Positions 48,339 to 57,420 of a DNA stretch of 64,000 bases are shown here, in pieces; the first letter of the stretch is position 1; each line of letters opens with the position of its first letter. The stretch covers positions 62,001 to 126,000 of the forward strand of contig NZ_JAAMPJ010000005.1 in NCBI RefSeq assembly GCF_011067745.1, written 5' to 3'. The translations under genes were made by a program, and so were the position numbers. Origin of the DNA: Lentzea alba (GTDB lineage: Bacteria > Actinomycetota > Actinomycetes > Mycobacteriales > Pseudonocardiaceae). A model generated the notes under the pieces. That model ran no database searches, was not told where the DNA came from, and worked only from the letters and a program-made list of their open reading frames with translations.

Positions 48339-48650
48339 GTGCGATGCCAGCACGGGGACCTGCCCTACCGCATCGGTGACAAGTGGACCGCGCACGTGTT
48401 GCGGGCGTTGCAGGACGGGCGTCGGCGGTTCACCGAACTGCGGGCCGGACTGCCGGGCGTGACGCCCAAAGTGCTCACCGAGACGTTGCGGGCCATGGAG
48501 CGCGACGGCACGGTGAGCCGCGAAGCGTTCGACGAGAACCCGCCGCGGGTCGAGTACGAACTGACCGAACAGGGCCGCAAGGTGCTCGGACTGCTCGACC
48601 TGTGCTGCAACTGGGCCCGGAAGAACCTGGTGGAGACCAATGCGTCTTGA
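48339..48650 (+). CDS. HxlR-family transcriptional regulator
   Basis: The 103-residue winged-helix protein shows IGDKWTAHVLRALQDGRRRFTEL, the recognition part LPGVTPKVLTETLRAMERDG and the wing PPRVEYELTEQG, all typical of HxlR. A Cys at residue 3 matches the redox-sensing Cys position of relatives such as YodB/QorR. I chose the GTG at 48339, which has GGGAG six bases upstream; a GTG at 48303 would add 12 residues. It likely controls the divergent oxidoreductase and the overlapping VOC gene. Confidence 0.85.
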   Translation: MRCQHGDLPYRIGDKWTAHVLRALQDGRRRFTELRAGLPGVTPKVLTETLRAMERDGTVSREAFDENPPRVEYELTEQGRKVLGLLDLCCNWARKNLVETNAS

Positions 48651-48975
48651 GCAGATCGTCATCGACAGCAACGAGCCCGCGCGCCTCGTGCGGTTCTGGG
48701 CCGAGCTCCTCGGCGGCGAGCCGGTGAACCGCGAGCACGGCTGGGCGCACGTCGAACCGCCCGACGGGCCGCGGATGTCGTTCCAGCCGGTGCCCGAGCG
48801 CAAGGACGTGAAGAACCGGCTGCACCTCGACTTCGAGGTCGACGACATCGAGGCAGCGGTCGTGAAGGCGGTCAACCTCGGAGCGGAGCGCGAAGGCCTG
48901 GTCGTCACCGACGAACAGGGCAGCTTCCAGGTCATGCGCGACCCCGAGGGCAACGAGTTCTGCTTCGTCCACTGA
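48640..48975 (+). CDS. VOC (glyoxalase-like) domain protein
   Basis: This 111-residue single-domain protein has the beta-alpha-beta-beta-beta pattern of the vicinal-oxygen-chelate fold, with FWAELLGGEP, RLHLDFEVDD and a C-terminal MRDPEGNEFCFVH. A metal-binding His (LHLD) and a late Glu (NEFCF) are in the usual places. Its ligand is unknown. The ATG lies inside the end of the HxlR gene (11-bp overlap), so the two are co-translated. Confidence 0.82.
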   Translation: MRLEQIVIDSNEPARLVRFWAELLGGEPVNREHGWAHVEPPDGPRMSFQPVPERKDVKNRLHLDFEVDDIEAAVVKAVNLGAEREGLVVTDEQGSFQVMRDPEGNEFCFVH

Positions 48976-49013
48976 GGAGACGGGTCCGGGCAGACGGGTT
49001 TTCGGGGAGACGG

Positions 49014-49145
49014 CTACTGGACCGCGCGCCAGAGCGCCTCACCGAAACGGATCGCGAGGACCAGGAGCAGCACGCCGATCGCGAAACTGATGAGGCACCG
49101 GACGATGACCAGGAGCTTGGCGCCCTTCACGCAGCCATGATTCAT
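49014..49145 (-). CDS. 43-residue putative membrane protein
   Basis: A short frame encodes one hydrophobic helix (about residues 11-32, LLVIVRCLISFAIGVLLLVL) flanked by a basic N-terminus and a short C-terminal tail. Codon use is high-GC3 and natural-looking. The ribosome binding site at the ATG 49145 is weak. It sits alone between the VOC and HIT genes. It may be a real small membrane protein but could be chance. Confidence 0.4.
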   Translation of the reverse strand: MNHGCVKGAKLLVIVRCLISFAIGVLLLVLAIRFGEALWRAVQ

Positions 49146-49195
49146 CGGTGCCCGGCAAGAACAACAGGGCCCAACGGAACCAATACCATGCAGGC

Positions 49196-49531
49196 GTGAC
49201 CGATTGCCTGTTCTGCCGCATCGTCGCGGGCGAGATCCCGGCGAACGTCGTGACGGAGACCGACACGACGCTCGCGTTCCGCGACATCGACCCCAAGGCG
49301 CCCACGCACGTCCTGGTGATCCCCAAGGAACACCACCGCGCGATCGGCGACGTCGACCCGGTGCTCGCGGGCCAGATCCTCGCGACCGCGCACCAGGTCG
49401 CGAAGCAGGAGGGCGTCGACGAGTCCGGCTACCGGCTCGTCTTCAACACCGGCAAGAACGGCGGCCAGACCGTCTTCCACGTGCACTGCCACGTCCTCGG
49501 CGGACGCGGCCTCACGTGGCCTCCGGGGTAA
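49196..49531 (+). CDS. HIT-family nucleotide-binding protein
   Basis: This 111-residue protein ends with the histidine triad HVHCHVLGG, where the central His is the nucleophile in nucleoside phosphoramidate or dinucleotide hydrolysis. The N-terminal CLFCRIVAGEIPA carries the CxxC typical of HINT-like members. The start is the GTG at 49196; an ATG eight bases earlier is in another frame and stops at once. The last 20 bases overlap the convergent MBL gene. Confidence 0.92.
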   Translation: MTDCLFCRIVAGEIPANVVTETDTTLAFRDIDPKAPTHVLVIPKEHHRAIGDVDPVLAGQILATAHQVAKQEGVDESGYRLVFNTGKNGGQTVFHVHCHVLGGRGLTWPPG

Positions 49532-50150
49532 CCCCTTCGGGACTGGTCACTGCCGGGAGAGCCATCGCCTCCACGAACCGCGCGTCGACCGGGTCCCCGT
49601 GGCCCGGCACGACGATCCGCGGGTTCAGCTCCAGCATCAGGTTCAGGACGTTGCGCCAGTTCGACGGCGTGGCATCCGACCCGGCCTGAGCGGGCGCGCC
49701 CTCCTCCACGAGGTCGCCGGCGAACACCACGCCGACGTCCGGCACGTGCACGATCACGTCGTGCGAGCTGTGCGCGGGGCCGAAGTGGTACAGGTCCACC
49801 CGCCGGCCGCCGACGTCCAGCGTGACGGTGTCGCGGAACGTGTGTGTGGGTGCGATGAGCCTGCCTTCGAAGGGCTCCGAGTAGTACCTGGCGCGGCTTT
49901 CGAGCAGGGTTTCGTCCACGACGCAATCCTCGTGCGCCCACACCTCGCACGGCAGGAACGCCTCGGTGGCCAGCACGTGGTCGAAGTGGTTGTGCGTCAA
50001 CACGATCCGCGACGGCCGGACTTCCAGGGCGAGCGCCGGATCCATGCCGGAGTCCACCAGCAACGAATCACCTGATCCGGTGATGAGGCCGAGGGTCAGA
50101 TCCAGCTCGGTGTGCCGCCGGATGAACACGCCGTCCGCGATCTCGATCAC
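49512..50150 (-). CDS. MBL-fold metallohydrolase
   Basis: The 212-residue protein has the metal-binding signature THNHFDH (His53, His55, Asp57, His58), then GPAHSSHD, FAGDLV and a late PGHGDPV. The substrate is unknown. The GTG at 50150 overlaps the stop of the ComB-like gene (GTGA, 50147-50150), so the two are translationally coupled. Confidence 0.88.
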   Translation of the reverse strand: MIEIADGVFIRRHTELDLTLGLITGSGDSLLVDSGMDPALALEVRPSRIVLTHNHFDHVLATEAFLPCEVWAHEDCVVDETLLESRARYYSEPFEGRLIAPTHTFRDTVTLDVGGRRVDLYHFGPAHSSHDVIVHVPDVGVVFAGDLVEEGAPAQAGSDATPSNWRNVLNLMLELNPRIVVPGHGDPVDARFVEAMALPAVTSPEGVTPEAT

Positions 50151-50842
50151 CGCAGCACCCCTTCGACCAGCACCGGCACCGCGCCGCTGACATCGACCTG
50201 CACCGCGAGATCGACGTCGGCGGCATGACCGTTCTCGATCAGCTCTCGCCCCGAACCGCACTCACGTACGGCGGTCACGACGTCCGTGCCGGTGAACGCC
50301 GCCGCCGCGAGCTGCGCCTCCGGAGAGGCCCTGCCGGAGAGAGCACTGCCGGAGAGAGCACTGCCTGGTAGCGCCGCCAGCACCGCGCCCGCGCCCAGGT
50401 AGTCCTCGACGCACGGCCGCAACGGCCCGAACTCGCGCGGTCCGGAGTTGAGGATGTCGAGACCCCACCGTTCGCCGCCGGGGATCACGCCGATCGTCTC
50501 TCCCAGTTCCGCGGCCCGCGCAGCCACCGCCGACGCGTTGCGCAGGCACGCCGCGAGCACGTGTGCCCCGGTCTCGGCGGCGAGGAAGCACAGGTTCGAC
50601 CCGTTCGGCGACGGCAGCTCGACCAGTCCCGTCGCGTCGACGAGTGATGCTGGTCGCAGCGTCTTGCCCGACGAAGGCTTCCAGCGCGACGGCCGCACCT
50701 GGCCGCCGTTGCCGACCACCAGGTCGACCGACGTCGTGAACGACAGCACGTCAACGACGACCAGCACGTCACAGTCCCGAAGCGCGTTGACGCCCTCGGG
50801 CCCCCATTCCAGCTTCAGCTGGTACCCCTCCTGGCTGAACAC
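50147..50842 (-). CDS. ComB-like 2-phosphosulfolactate phosphatase family protein
   Basis: The ~231-residue product matches the ComB family: VVVDVLSFTTSVDL near the N-terminus, SPNGSNLC in the middle and EDYLGAGAVLAAL later. In methanogens ComB acts in coenzyme M synthesis; the role in Actinobacteria is not known, so the name shows ancestry rather than reaction. The start may be GTG 50842 or GTG 50848. Its start lies only about 21-27 bases from the divergent rpiB start. Confidence 0.8.
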   Translation of the reverse strand: MFSQEGYQLKLEWGPEGVNALRDCDVLVVVDVLSFTTSVDLVVGNGGQVRPSRWKPSSGKTLRPASLVDATGLVELPSPNGSNLCFLAAETGAHVLAACLRNASAVAARAAELGETIGVIPGGERWGLDILNSGPREFGPLRPCVEDYLGAGAVLAALPGSALSGSALSGRASPEAQLAAAAFTGTDVVTAVRECGSGRELIENGHAADVDLAVQVDVSGAVPVLVEGVLR

Positions 50843-50869
50843 ACCCACCAGCGTGTCAGACTCCCGGAC

Positions 50870-51334
50870 GTGCGCGTTTATCTGGCAGCAGACCACGCGG
50901 GCTTCGAGCTGAAGTCCTACCTGTCCACGGCTCTCACCGAGCAGGGTTACGAGGTCGTCGACGTCGGCGCCCACACCTACGACGCCCAGGACGACTACGT
51001 GTCGTTCTGCGTCGACGCGGCCGAGCAGGTCGTCGCGAACCGTGCCGCTGGTGGGGACAGCCTCGGCGTCGTGATCGGCGGCTCGGGCAACGGCGAGCAG
51101 ATCGCCGCGAACAAGGTGAAGGGCGCCCGCGCCGCACTGGCGTGGAACGTCGACACCGCCCAGCTGGCCCGTGAGCACAACGACGCCAACCTCGTCGGCA
51201 TCGGCGCCCGCCAGCACACCACCGAGGAAGCGACCGCGATCGTCCTGGCGTTCCTCGAGACCAAGTTCTCCGGCGAGCCCCGGCACCAGCGTCGTATCGA
51301 CAAGGTCGGTGCGTACGAAGACAGCGCCCGCTAA
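50870..51334 (+). CDS. rpiB: Ribose-5-phosphate isomerase B
   Basis: This 154-residue LacAB/RpiB-type isomerase interconverts ribose 5-phosphate and ribulose 5-phosphate. The N-terminal VYLAADHAGFELK and the phosphate loop GGSGNGEQIAANKVKG are diagnostic, as is the ND-containing REHNDANLVGIGAR. The base-catalyst region with Cys/Thr is not classic, as in mycobacterial RpiB, which uses Glu. The start is GTG 50870. It is followed four bases later by the Nei-type glycosylase, the partner it also has in mycobacteria. Confidence 0.92.
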   Translation: MRVYLAADHAGFELKSYLSTALTEQGYEVVDVGAHTYDAQDDYVSFCVDAAEQVVANRAAGGDSLGVVIGGSGNGEQIAANKVKGARAALAWNVDTAQLAREHNDANLVGIGARQHTTEEATAIVLAFLETKFSGEPRHQRRIDKVGAYEDSAR

Positions 51335-51338
51335 GGCA

Positions 51339-52139
51339 GTGCCTGAGGGTCACACGCTGCACCGCCTCGCGCGGCTGCACCAGCGCCGGTACGCGGGCAA
51401 GACCGTGTCCGTCACCAGTCCACAGGGACGCTTCGCGGCGTCCCTTGTGGACGGACGCAAGCTGGTCAGGGCCGAGGCGCACGGAAAGCACCTGTTCCAC
51501 GTCTACGGCCCGGACGCGATCGTGCACGTCCACCTCGGCCTGTACGGCACGTTCACCGAGTCACCGCTGCCCGTGCTGCTCCCCGTCGGCCAGGTCCGGA
51601 TGCGGATGGTCGGCGAGACGCACTGGACGGACCTGCGCGGCCCGACGGCGTGTGAAGTGCTCAACAAAGACGAGGTCAAGGCGATCCGCGAGCGGCTCGG
51701 ACCCGACCCGTTGCGCAAAGACGCCGACCCGGACCGCGCCTACGAACGGATCATCCGCTCCAAGCAGCCGCTGGCCGTGCTGCTGATGGACCAGAAGATC
51801 CTCGCGGGCGTCGGCAACGTCTACCGCGCCGAGGTGCTGTTCCGGCACAACGTGAACCCGCTGCTGACCGGCGACAAGGTCAGCCGCGAGCTGTGGGACA
51901 CCCTGTGGGACGACCTGGTCGTGCTGATGAAGGACGGCGTGAAGGTCGGCCAGATCAACACGGTCCGCCCCGAGCACCTGCCCAAAGCCATGGGCCGCGC
52001 GCCACGCGTGGATCGGCACGGCGGCGAGGTGTACGTCTACCGCCGCGCCGGGGAGCCGTGCCTGATCTGCGGCACCGAGGTCCTGACCACGGCACTCGCG
52101 GCGCGCAACCTCTTCTGGTGCCCCGCCTGCCAACCCTGA
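51339..52139 (+). CDS. nei2: Fpg/Nei-family DNA glycosylase (Nei2-type)
   Basis: The 266-residue base-excision enzyme begins VPEGHTLHR, so after Met removal Pro1 and Glu2 are the catalytic residues, with the PEGHT start of the Nei2 group. An H2TH region (ILAGVGNVYRAEVLF) and a C-terminal zinc finger (CLICGTEV...FWCPACQP) are intact. It removes oxidised bases. The GTG at 51339 has AAGG close upstream and follows rpiB by four bases. In M. tuberculosis the pair Rv2464c-Rv2465c has the same neighbours but the opposite orientation relative to tig. Confidence 0.92.
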   Translation: MPEGHTLHRLARLHQRRYAGKTVSVTSPQGRFAASLVDGRKLVRAEAHGKHLFHVYGPDAIVHVHLGLYGTFTESPLPVLLPVGQVRMRMVGETHWTDLRGPTACEVLNKDEVKAIRERLGPDPLRKDADPDRAYERIIRSKQPLAVLLMDQKILAGVGNVYRAEVLFRHNVNPLLTGDKVSRELWDTLWDDLVVLMKDGVKVGQINTVRPEHLPKAMGRAPRVDRHGGEVYVYRRAGEPCLICGTEVLTTALAARNLFWCPACQP

Positions 52140-52176
52140 GAATTCGGGTCGGGGTGGGTTTTTCGGTCCGGCCGGA

Positions 52177-52199
52177 AAGTGCTCAGTTCGTGAGCACTT
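52177..52199. terminator. Short bidirectional hairpin
   Basis: AAGTGCTCA-GTTCG-TGAGCACTT is a perfect 9-bp stem between the Nei-type gene and the convergent membrane-protein gene; it overlaps the latter's stop codon. Confidence 0.6.
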
Positions 52200-52941
52200 A
52201 AAAGTCGAACCCGCCGCCCATGTCGCCGAAGTCGAAGCCGCCGGCGTCACCCATGTCGGCGGCACCGCTCATGTCGCCTCCGAAGTCACCGGCACCAATG
52301 TCACCGGCGCCCATGTCCGCCATGCCGTAGTCGCCGATGCCGTGCATGCCGGAGAACATGGCGTCCATCAGCAGAAACGTGCCCACGCCCCATGCGCCGG
52401 CCACGAGCGCGGGCTTCCACCACGGCTCGGAGTACCAGCCACGCGGCACCGGACGTCCGGCGACCATGCCACCGGGGTAGTAGTAGGGCGTGCCCGAACC
52501 GGAGTGCGGCGACGCGGCGTACTGGTGGCCTTCGACGCTGACCTGACGGTCCTCGCTGACAGCACCCGCCTGCTTCTGACTGGCGCTCTCGGGCAGCGCG
52601 GGTCCGGGGTCCATGCCCATGGCCTCACGCGCCGCGCGCACGTAGTGCAGGCCCTCCATCGCGGTCTCGGTGACCAGCCGCGCCTGCGGGATCGTGCGGG
52701 CCTGCTCCATCTGCGACCCGGCGGCGGTGAAGCGCTCGGACGCGTCGGCCATCGCCTGGGTGGACGCGGCGTTGGTGCCGGTGAGGCTCATCACCTGCCC
52801 GCCCAGCCGTTCGACCCAGCGGCGCGCCTCCGCCTTGGCGTCGTCGAGCTCTCGCGCCTTGCGCGCGTTGCTCTGGCTGACCAGGTAAAACACCCCTGCG
52901 ACCAGCAATACCAGTACAACCACCCACACGATGGCGCCCAC
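52198..52941 (-). CDS. Membrane-anchored protein, DUF1542-like
   Basis: The 247-residue protein has one N-terminal membrane helix (about residues 2-20), a helical Ala/Glu/Gln-rich middle (about 25-120), then a long tail of Gly, Asp and Met with repeated GDM/GAGD/GFDF words. Similar actinobacterial proteins are annotated as DUF1542. The GTG at 52941 has GGGAGG seven bases upstream. A structural or envelope-associated role is possible, but nothing in the sequence shows it. Confidence 0.7.
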   Translation of the reverse strand: MGAIVWVVVLVLLVAGVFYLVSQSNARKARELDDAKAEARRWVERLGGQVMSLTGTNAASTQAMADASERFTAAGSQMEQARTIPQARLVTETAMEGLHYVRAAREAMGMDPGPALPESASQKQAGAVSEDRQVSVEGHQYAASPHSGSGTPYYYPGGMVAGRPVPRGWYSEPWWKPALVAGAWGVGTFLLMDAMFSGMHGIGDYGMADMGAGDIGAGDFGGDMSGAADMGDAGGFDFGDMGGGFDF

Positions 52942-52998
52942 GGCTTTACCTCCCACACCAGGTAAACCGTCAACGAGCAACAACGGCCGTGAGTTCCG

Positions 52999-54213
52999 TC
53001 AGAAGACCTCTGGGCAGTGCGGCTCGCACGCGCTGAGGAACGCCATCGTCAGCGCGTCCACGTGTCCGGGCGTGTGTTCGACCACGCGGTGTGCACGCTT
53101 GAGCACGGAAAGCCGTACGCCACCGAGGAAAGCACTGCCGAGAGCGGCTGCGTCGAGCGACACGTCCGCAGGCTCCTCGGTGCGCGCCACGACCGCCTCG
53201 CCGTTCTTCACGGTGAAGCGCCAACGGCCGGAGTTCCACGGGCAGAAGGAGTCCTCGACCTCGAGCACACTGTCCACATCGGACGAATAACGCCGCAGCG
53301 GCAGAGCCCGGTCGACATCGACGATCCGCAACCACAGCGCGTCGCCGAGGTCGCGCGACACCTTCCGCGGGTTGTCGACCATGTGCAGGATCGGGTCGTC
53401 GGTGGCGGTGTAGAAGGAGATCTCCGTCGCCAGGTCGATGTCCAGCAGGAACCGGTACAGGTCGGCGTACGCCTGTTCGGTCTCGCACACCAGCTCCCGC
53501 ACGTGCAGCTCGTCCTGCGGCCCCCGCGGACCACCGTCGCCCTTGACCCGGAACACCACATAGCCCTCGGGGTGCAGGCAGTAGCGGTAGGACGTCAGGC
53601 CGTCGCGATCGACCTCGCGATCGGCGAGCTGGACCTCCCACGTCGCGTCGACCCGGCTCAGCCAGCCGACCCGCGTGCGGCGCACCCGGTCGTGCACCTC
53701 GCGCATGAACGGCATCGCTTCCTCACGGGTGACCTGCCGGATCCGGGTGTCGCTGACCGAGACGCCGGGATGGAACGCCATCCGCGTCGGCATCGTCATC
53801 CGGTTGATGCTCGTGGCCAGCTCGCCGTAGCCGAACCGGCGGTAGATCGAGCCCTCCGACGCCCAGAGGATCGCGATCGCCTCACCCGACTCGTGCATGG
53901 TGTCCAGCTGCGTCTTCATGAGCAACGACGCGACGCCCCGCCGTCGATGGCCCGGTTTGACGGTCACCACCGTGACCGCGCCGACCGGCGCCAGGACGTT
54001 GCCCGGCAGGGTGATCTCCCGGCTGAGGATCCCGGCGGTGCCGACGATCTCGTCGCCGTCGAGGACCACGTGGGCTCGGTCGTGCTCGAGGACCTTCAGC
54101 CACTTGCTGTCGACGCCACGGGGATCGTCGAGGAACGCCCACGCCACCACCCGCGAGAACTCGGGCAGGTCGGATTCGGTGATGGTCCTGATGCTCAGCG
54201 CCGAGTCAGCCAT
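52999..54213 (-). CDS. Eis-like GNAT acetyltransferase
   Basis: This 404-residue protein has the Eis layout: an N-terminal GNAT domain with the acetyl-CoA motif VTVKPGHRRRGVASLLM, a second degenerate GNAT domain, and a C-terminal SCP2-like domain (about 300-404). It ends in Phe, and in Eis proteins the C-terminal carboxylate helps catalysis. Eis proteins acetylate aminoglycosides and other amines; the natural substrate here is unknown. The ATG at 54213 is the natural start. Confidence 0.87.
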   Translation of the reverse strand: MADSALSIRTITESDLPEFSRVVAWAFLDDPRGVDSKWLKVLEHDRAHVVLDGDEIVGTAGILSREITLPGNVLAPVGAVTVVTVKPGHRRRGVASLLMKTQLDTMHESGEAIAILWASEGSIYRRFGYGELATSINRMTMPTRMAFHPGVSVSDTRIRQVTREEAMPFMREVHDRVRRTRVGWLSRVDATWEVQLADREVDRDGLTSYRYCLHPEGYVVFRVKGDGGPRGPQDELHVRELVCETEQAYADLYRFLLDIDLATEISFYTATDDPILHMVDNPRKVSRDLGDALWLRIVDVDRALPLRRYSSDVDSVLEVEDSFCPWNSGRWRFTVKNGEAVVARTEEPADVSLDAAALGSAFLGGVRLSVLKRAHRVVEHTPGHVDALTMAFLSACEPHCPEVF

Positions 54214-54254
54214 GGCAGCAGTGATACGCCGCCACGACATCGCTCGCAGCTCAA

Positions 54255-55607
54255 TTACCGCTGGACGGACTTGACCTCGCAGAACTCGTCCAGCCCGAAC
54301 CTTCCGAACTCACGGCCGTTGCCCGACTGGCGGTAGCCGCCGAACGGCGCGCTCGTGTTGAACGCGGCGGCGTTGATGTCGACCTGGCCGGTGCGCAGCC
54401 GCTTGGCCACGCGGAGAGCGCGCTCGGTGTCCGTGGAGAACACGCCGCCCGCCAGGCCGTAGATGGTGGAGTTCGCGATCCGCACCGCGTCGTCCTCGTC
54501 CGCGTACGGCATGACCGACAGGACCGGCCCGAAGATCTCCTCCTGCGCGATGGTCATCTCCGCCGTCACACCACCGAACACCGTCGGCGTGACGTAGAAG
54601 CCTTGGGGCAACGGAGCGTCCGGCCCACCGGCCGCGAGCCGCGCGCCCTCGTCCACACCCTTGCGGATGTAACCGACCACGCGGTCGCGCTGCGCCTTGG
54701 ACACAGCCGGGCCGATGCGCGTCGACGGATCCGCCGGATCGGCTGACGTGTACTTGGCAGCGGCTTGGGCAGCCAGTTCGACGGCCTCGTCGTGACGGTC
54801 GGCGGGCACGAGCAGACGGGTCCACGCGCTGCACGCCTGGCCGTTGTTCATGAACGCGTTGGCGACCGCGATCTTCACCGCGCGCCCGAAGTCGGCGTCG
54901 TCGAGCACGATGCACGCCGACTTGCCGCCCAGCTCCAGCGCGACCCGCTTGACCGTCTCGGACGCGACCGCGGACACCCGCCGCCCGGTCCGCGTGGAAC
55001 CGGTGAACGACACCATGTCCACGTCCGGGTGCGCGGCCAGCGCCTCGCCGACGACCGGCCCGGTGCCGTGCACCAGCCCGAAGACGCCCTGCGGGGTCAC
55101 AGCGGTGATGATCTCGGTGAGCAGGTCGGCGGTCCCCGGCGCGAGCTCGCTCGGCTTGAGCACCACGGTGTTGCCCGCGGCGAGCGCCGGCACGACCTTC
55201 GCGACCATCTGCTGCAGCGGGAAGTTCCACGGCGTGATGGCGGCGACGACCCCGATCGGCTCGCGGAAGATCAGCGAGTTGCCGATCTCCTCGGGCTCGA
55301 AGTAGCCGCGCTCCAGCACGTCCGCGACGCCCTCCGCGATGGCGATGGGGTTCGCGACCTGCACCTTTCGGCTGAAGGTGATGGGCGTGCCCATCTCCCG
55401 GGTCATGGTCGCCGCGAGCTCGTCCGCACGGGCGCGCAGTCCGTCGATGATCGCGCGGACCACCTTCGCCCGTTCCTCCACCGAGGTCTGCGACCACGCC
55501 GCGAAGGCGGCCACCGCGGCGGCCACGGCCGTGTCGACGTCGGCCGGCGTGCCTTCGGCGAGCGTGCCGACGACTTCCTCGGTGGCGGGGTTGACGACCT
55601 CGATCAC
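54255..55607 (-). CDS. NAD(P)-dependent aldehyde dehydrogenase
   Basis: The 450-residue enzyme oxidises an aldehyde to an acid. The conserved [16 protein letters not shown], the general-base Glu in LELGGKSA and the catalytic Cys in NNGQAC are all intact, and the C-terminal [22 protein letters not shown] part matches the family. The GTG at 55607 has GGAGG seven bases upstream; earlier in-frame codons lack one. It stands between the Eis-like and AlkA-like genes with no pathway partner, so the substrate is open. Confidence 0.9.
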   Translation of the reverse strand: MIEVVNPATEEVVGTLAEGTPADVDTAVAAAVAAFAAWSQTSVEERAKVVRAIIDGLRARADELAATMTREMGTPITFSRKVQVANPIAIAEGVADVLERGYFEPEEIGNSLIFREPIGVVAAITPWNFPLQQMVAKVVPALAAGNTVVLKPSELAPGTADLLTEIITAVTPQGVFGLVHGTGPVVGEALAAHPDVDMVSFTGSTRTGRRVSAVASETVKRVALELGGKSACIVLDDADFGRAVKIAVANAFMNNGQACSAWTRLLVPADRHDEAVELAAQAAAKYTSADPADPSTRIGPAVSKAQRDRVVGYIRKGVDEGARLAAGGPDAPLPQGFYVTPTVFGGVTAEMTIAQEEIFGPVLSVMPYADEDDAVRIANSTIYGLAGGVFSTDTERALRVAKRLRTGQVDINAAAFNTSAPFGGYRQSGNGREFGRFGLDEFCEVKSVQR

Positions 55608-55733
55608 GAGAGCCCTCCAGGCGGATGTGACACCTAACGCGCTGACAGCGGTCAGACTGTCACATCGACTCGCGATGGTCACCCCCACGGGTGTGGTACG
55701 TGCCGGCGAGGCAGGAGGTTCGTGAGGGGCGAC

Positions 55734-56579
55734 TCAACGACCCGAAGCTGCCACAGCACCCCCAAGCCGCCGCTCGCGCAGCACTCGCAGGTGCACCGAC
55801 GCCCACGTCCGGTACGGCCGCCACGCCTCGGACACCTCCGCCAACGGCCTGCCGTACCGCTCGCGGACCTCGTCGGCGAGCCGGGCTTCGTTGTGCGGCA
55901 CGGCATCCGGCACGTTCGCCCCGCGCAGCACCACCAGCTCGGCCGCGAACGGCCCCAGCCCCTTGACCTGCTGCACCGCGAGCACCGCCGCCGCGGGCTT
56001 CATCGCGCGCAACGTGACCGCGTCCAGCAGACCGTCCAGCGCCGCCTCGGCAACCGCCCGCAGGTACTCGGGCTTGCGGCCGGGCAGGTCCAGGTCGAGC
56101 CCGAGCAACTCCGCCGGTGCCGGGAACACGCCGTCCCGCAGCAGCGAAGCCTTCAACCGGGCCGCCTGCGACATGCTGATCCGCTGCGACAGCACCGACC
56201 ACGCCGCCGCCTCGTAGGGCGAGTAGAAGCCGCACGGCCGTAAGCCGGGCAAGGAGGCCTGAGCCTCGGCGATCACCGGATCGCGATCACCGACCTCCGG
56301 CCACGCCCGCCCGTCGACGTCCAGCGACAGGAACCGGCACACCTGCGCCGCCGCCAGATCCAGGTCCCCGGAACCGGACAACGACAGAACAGCAGCGGCG
56401 CCGAGCTGGGTCACGGAGACCGAGGCACGACGCCACTCACTCTCGACCAGGAACGTCGACCGCAGCGCCTCACCCTCGCGCTGAGGCAACGCCGACGGCC
56501 GGAAGCCCTCCCAGAACGCCCTGGACGTCGCCACCGACCAGGGCCCCTGAACTGCGACTTCGACGTGGTGCTGGGCCAT
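55734..56579 (-). CDS. AlkA-like DNA-3-methyladenine glycosylase family protein
   Basis: This 281-residue HhH-GPD protein carries the helix-hairpin-helix VKGLGPFAAELVVLRG. The loop that normally holds the catalytic Asp (pattern D-x-F/V-P-x-x-D) reads DAVPHNEARL, so Glu stands where the Asp is expected. Otherwise the length and order fit AlkA-type enzymes that excise alkylated bases. The start is the ATG at 56579. Confidence 0.8.
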   Translation of the reverse strand: MAQHHVEVAVQGPWSVATSRAFWEGFRPSALPQREGEALRSTFLVESEWRRASVSVTQLGAAAVLSLSGSGDLDLAAAQVCRFLSLDVDGRAWPEVGDRDPVIAEAQASLPGLRPCGFYSPYEAAAWSVLSQRISMSQAARLKASLLRDGVFPAPAELLGLDLDLPGRKPEYLRAVAEAALDGLLDAVTLRAMKPAAAVLAVQQVKGLGPFAAELVVLRGANVPDAVPHNEARLADEVRERYGRPLAEVSEAWRPYRTWASVHLRVLRERRLGGAVAASGR

Positions 56580-56638
56580 GTCTGAAGACGCTAGCCAGCA
56601 CCTCTGACAAAAAATCCAGCCGAAGACCCCAGCGGGGC

Positions 56639-57247
56639 TCAGCTGAAGTCGAGTTCACCCGTACGAGTGCGCTTGAGCTCGAAGAAGTACGGGAAGCCGG
56701 CGAGCATCCGGGCACCGTCGAAGATCGTGCCGGCGTCCTCGCCCCGCGGGATCTTCGTGAGCACCGGGCCGAAGAACGCGACACCGTCGATGTGGATGGT
56801 CGGCGTGCCGACGTCCATGCCCACCGGGTCCATGCCGCGGTGGTGCGAAGCCCGCAGCGCCTCGTCGTACTCGGTCGAGGTGGCGGCCTCAGCGAGCTCC
56901 GCCGGCAGCTCGGCGTCGGCCAGCGCGAGCTTGATGACCTCGTCGAACTCCTCGATGTCCTCGTTGTGGATGCGCGTGCCCATCGCCGTGTAGAGCTTCG
57001 GCAGCACCTCGTTGCCGAACTTCTGCTCGGCGGCGATGGCGACGCGGACCGGACCCCAGCCCTTGGTCATGAGCTCCTGGTACTGCTCGGGCAGGTCGCG
57101 GCCCTCGTTCAGCACGGAAAGACTCATCACGTGGAAGCTCAGGTCGATGTCGCGGACCTTCTCCACCTCGAGGATCCACCGGGAGGTGATCCAGGCGAAC
57201 GGACAAAGAGGGTCGAAGTAGAAGTCGACCTTCGCCTTGGCGGCCAT
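56639..57247 (-). CDS. DsbA-family protein, Rv2466c-like mycothiol-dependent nitroreductase
   Basis: The 202-residue thioredoxin-fold protein is strikingly like M. tuberculosis Rv2466c: [55 protein letters not shown] and [11 protein letters not shown] all have counterparts there. Rv2466c uses mycothiol. The active site here is C-P-F-A (Cys15, Ala18) instead of C-P-W-C, so the resolving Cys is absent and a monothiol mechanism with mycothiol is likely. It diverges from pepN, the same arrangement as in mycobacteria. Confidence 0.9.
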   Translation of the reverse strand: MAAKAKVDFYFDPLCPFAWITSRWILEVEKVRDIDLSFHVMSLSVLNEGRDLPEQYQELMTKGWGPVRVAIAAEQKFGNEVLPKLYTAMGTRIHNEDIEEFDEVIKLALADAELPAELAEAATSTEYDEALRASHHRGMDPVGMDVGTPTIHIDGVAFFGPVLTKIPRGEDAGTIFDGARMLAGFPYFFELKRTRTGELDFS

Positions 57248-57420
57248 GCGTGCCCCTTCGGTCGCGTTCTGTCGCGTTGGGTGTGGTTATCGCCCCATCA
57301 GCCCAACCAGATCACCCTGTCATCTCTTCCCGTACGCCGGTTCCGTGATTGGATGCGGGAGTCATAACCATTCCCGACGACGTCAGCGCGTAACCAAACG
57401 CGTGGCAGACGAGGTGACCA

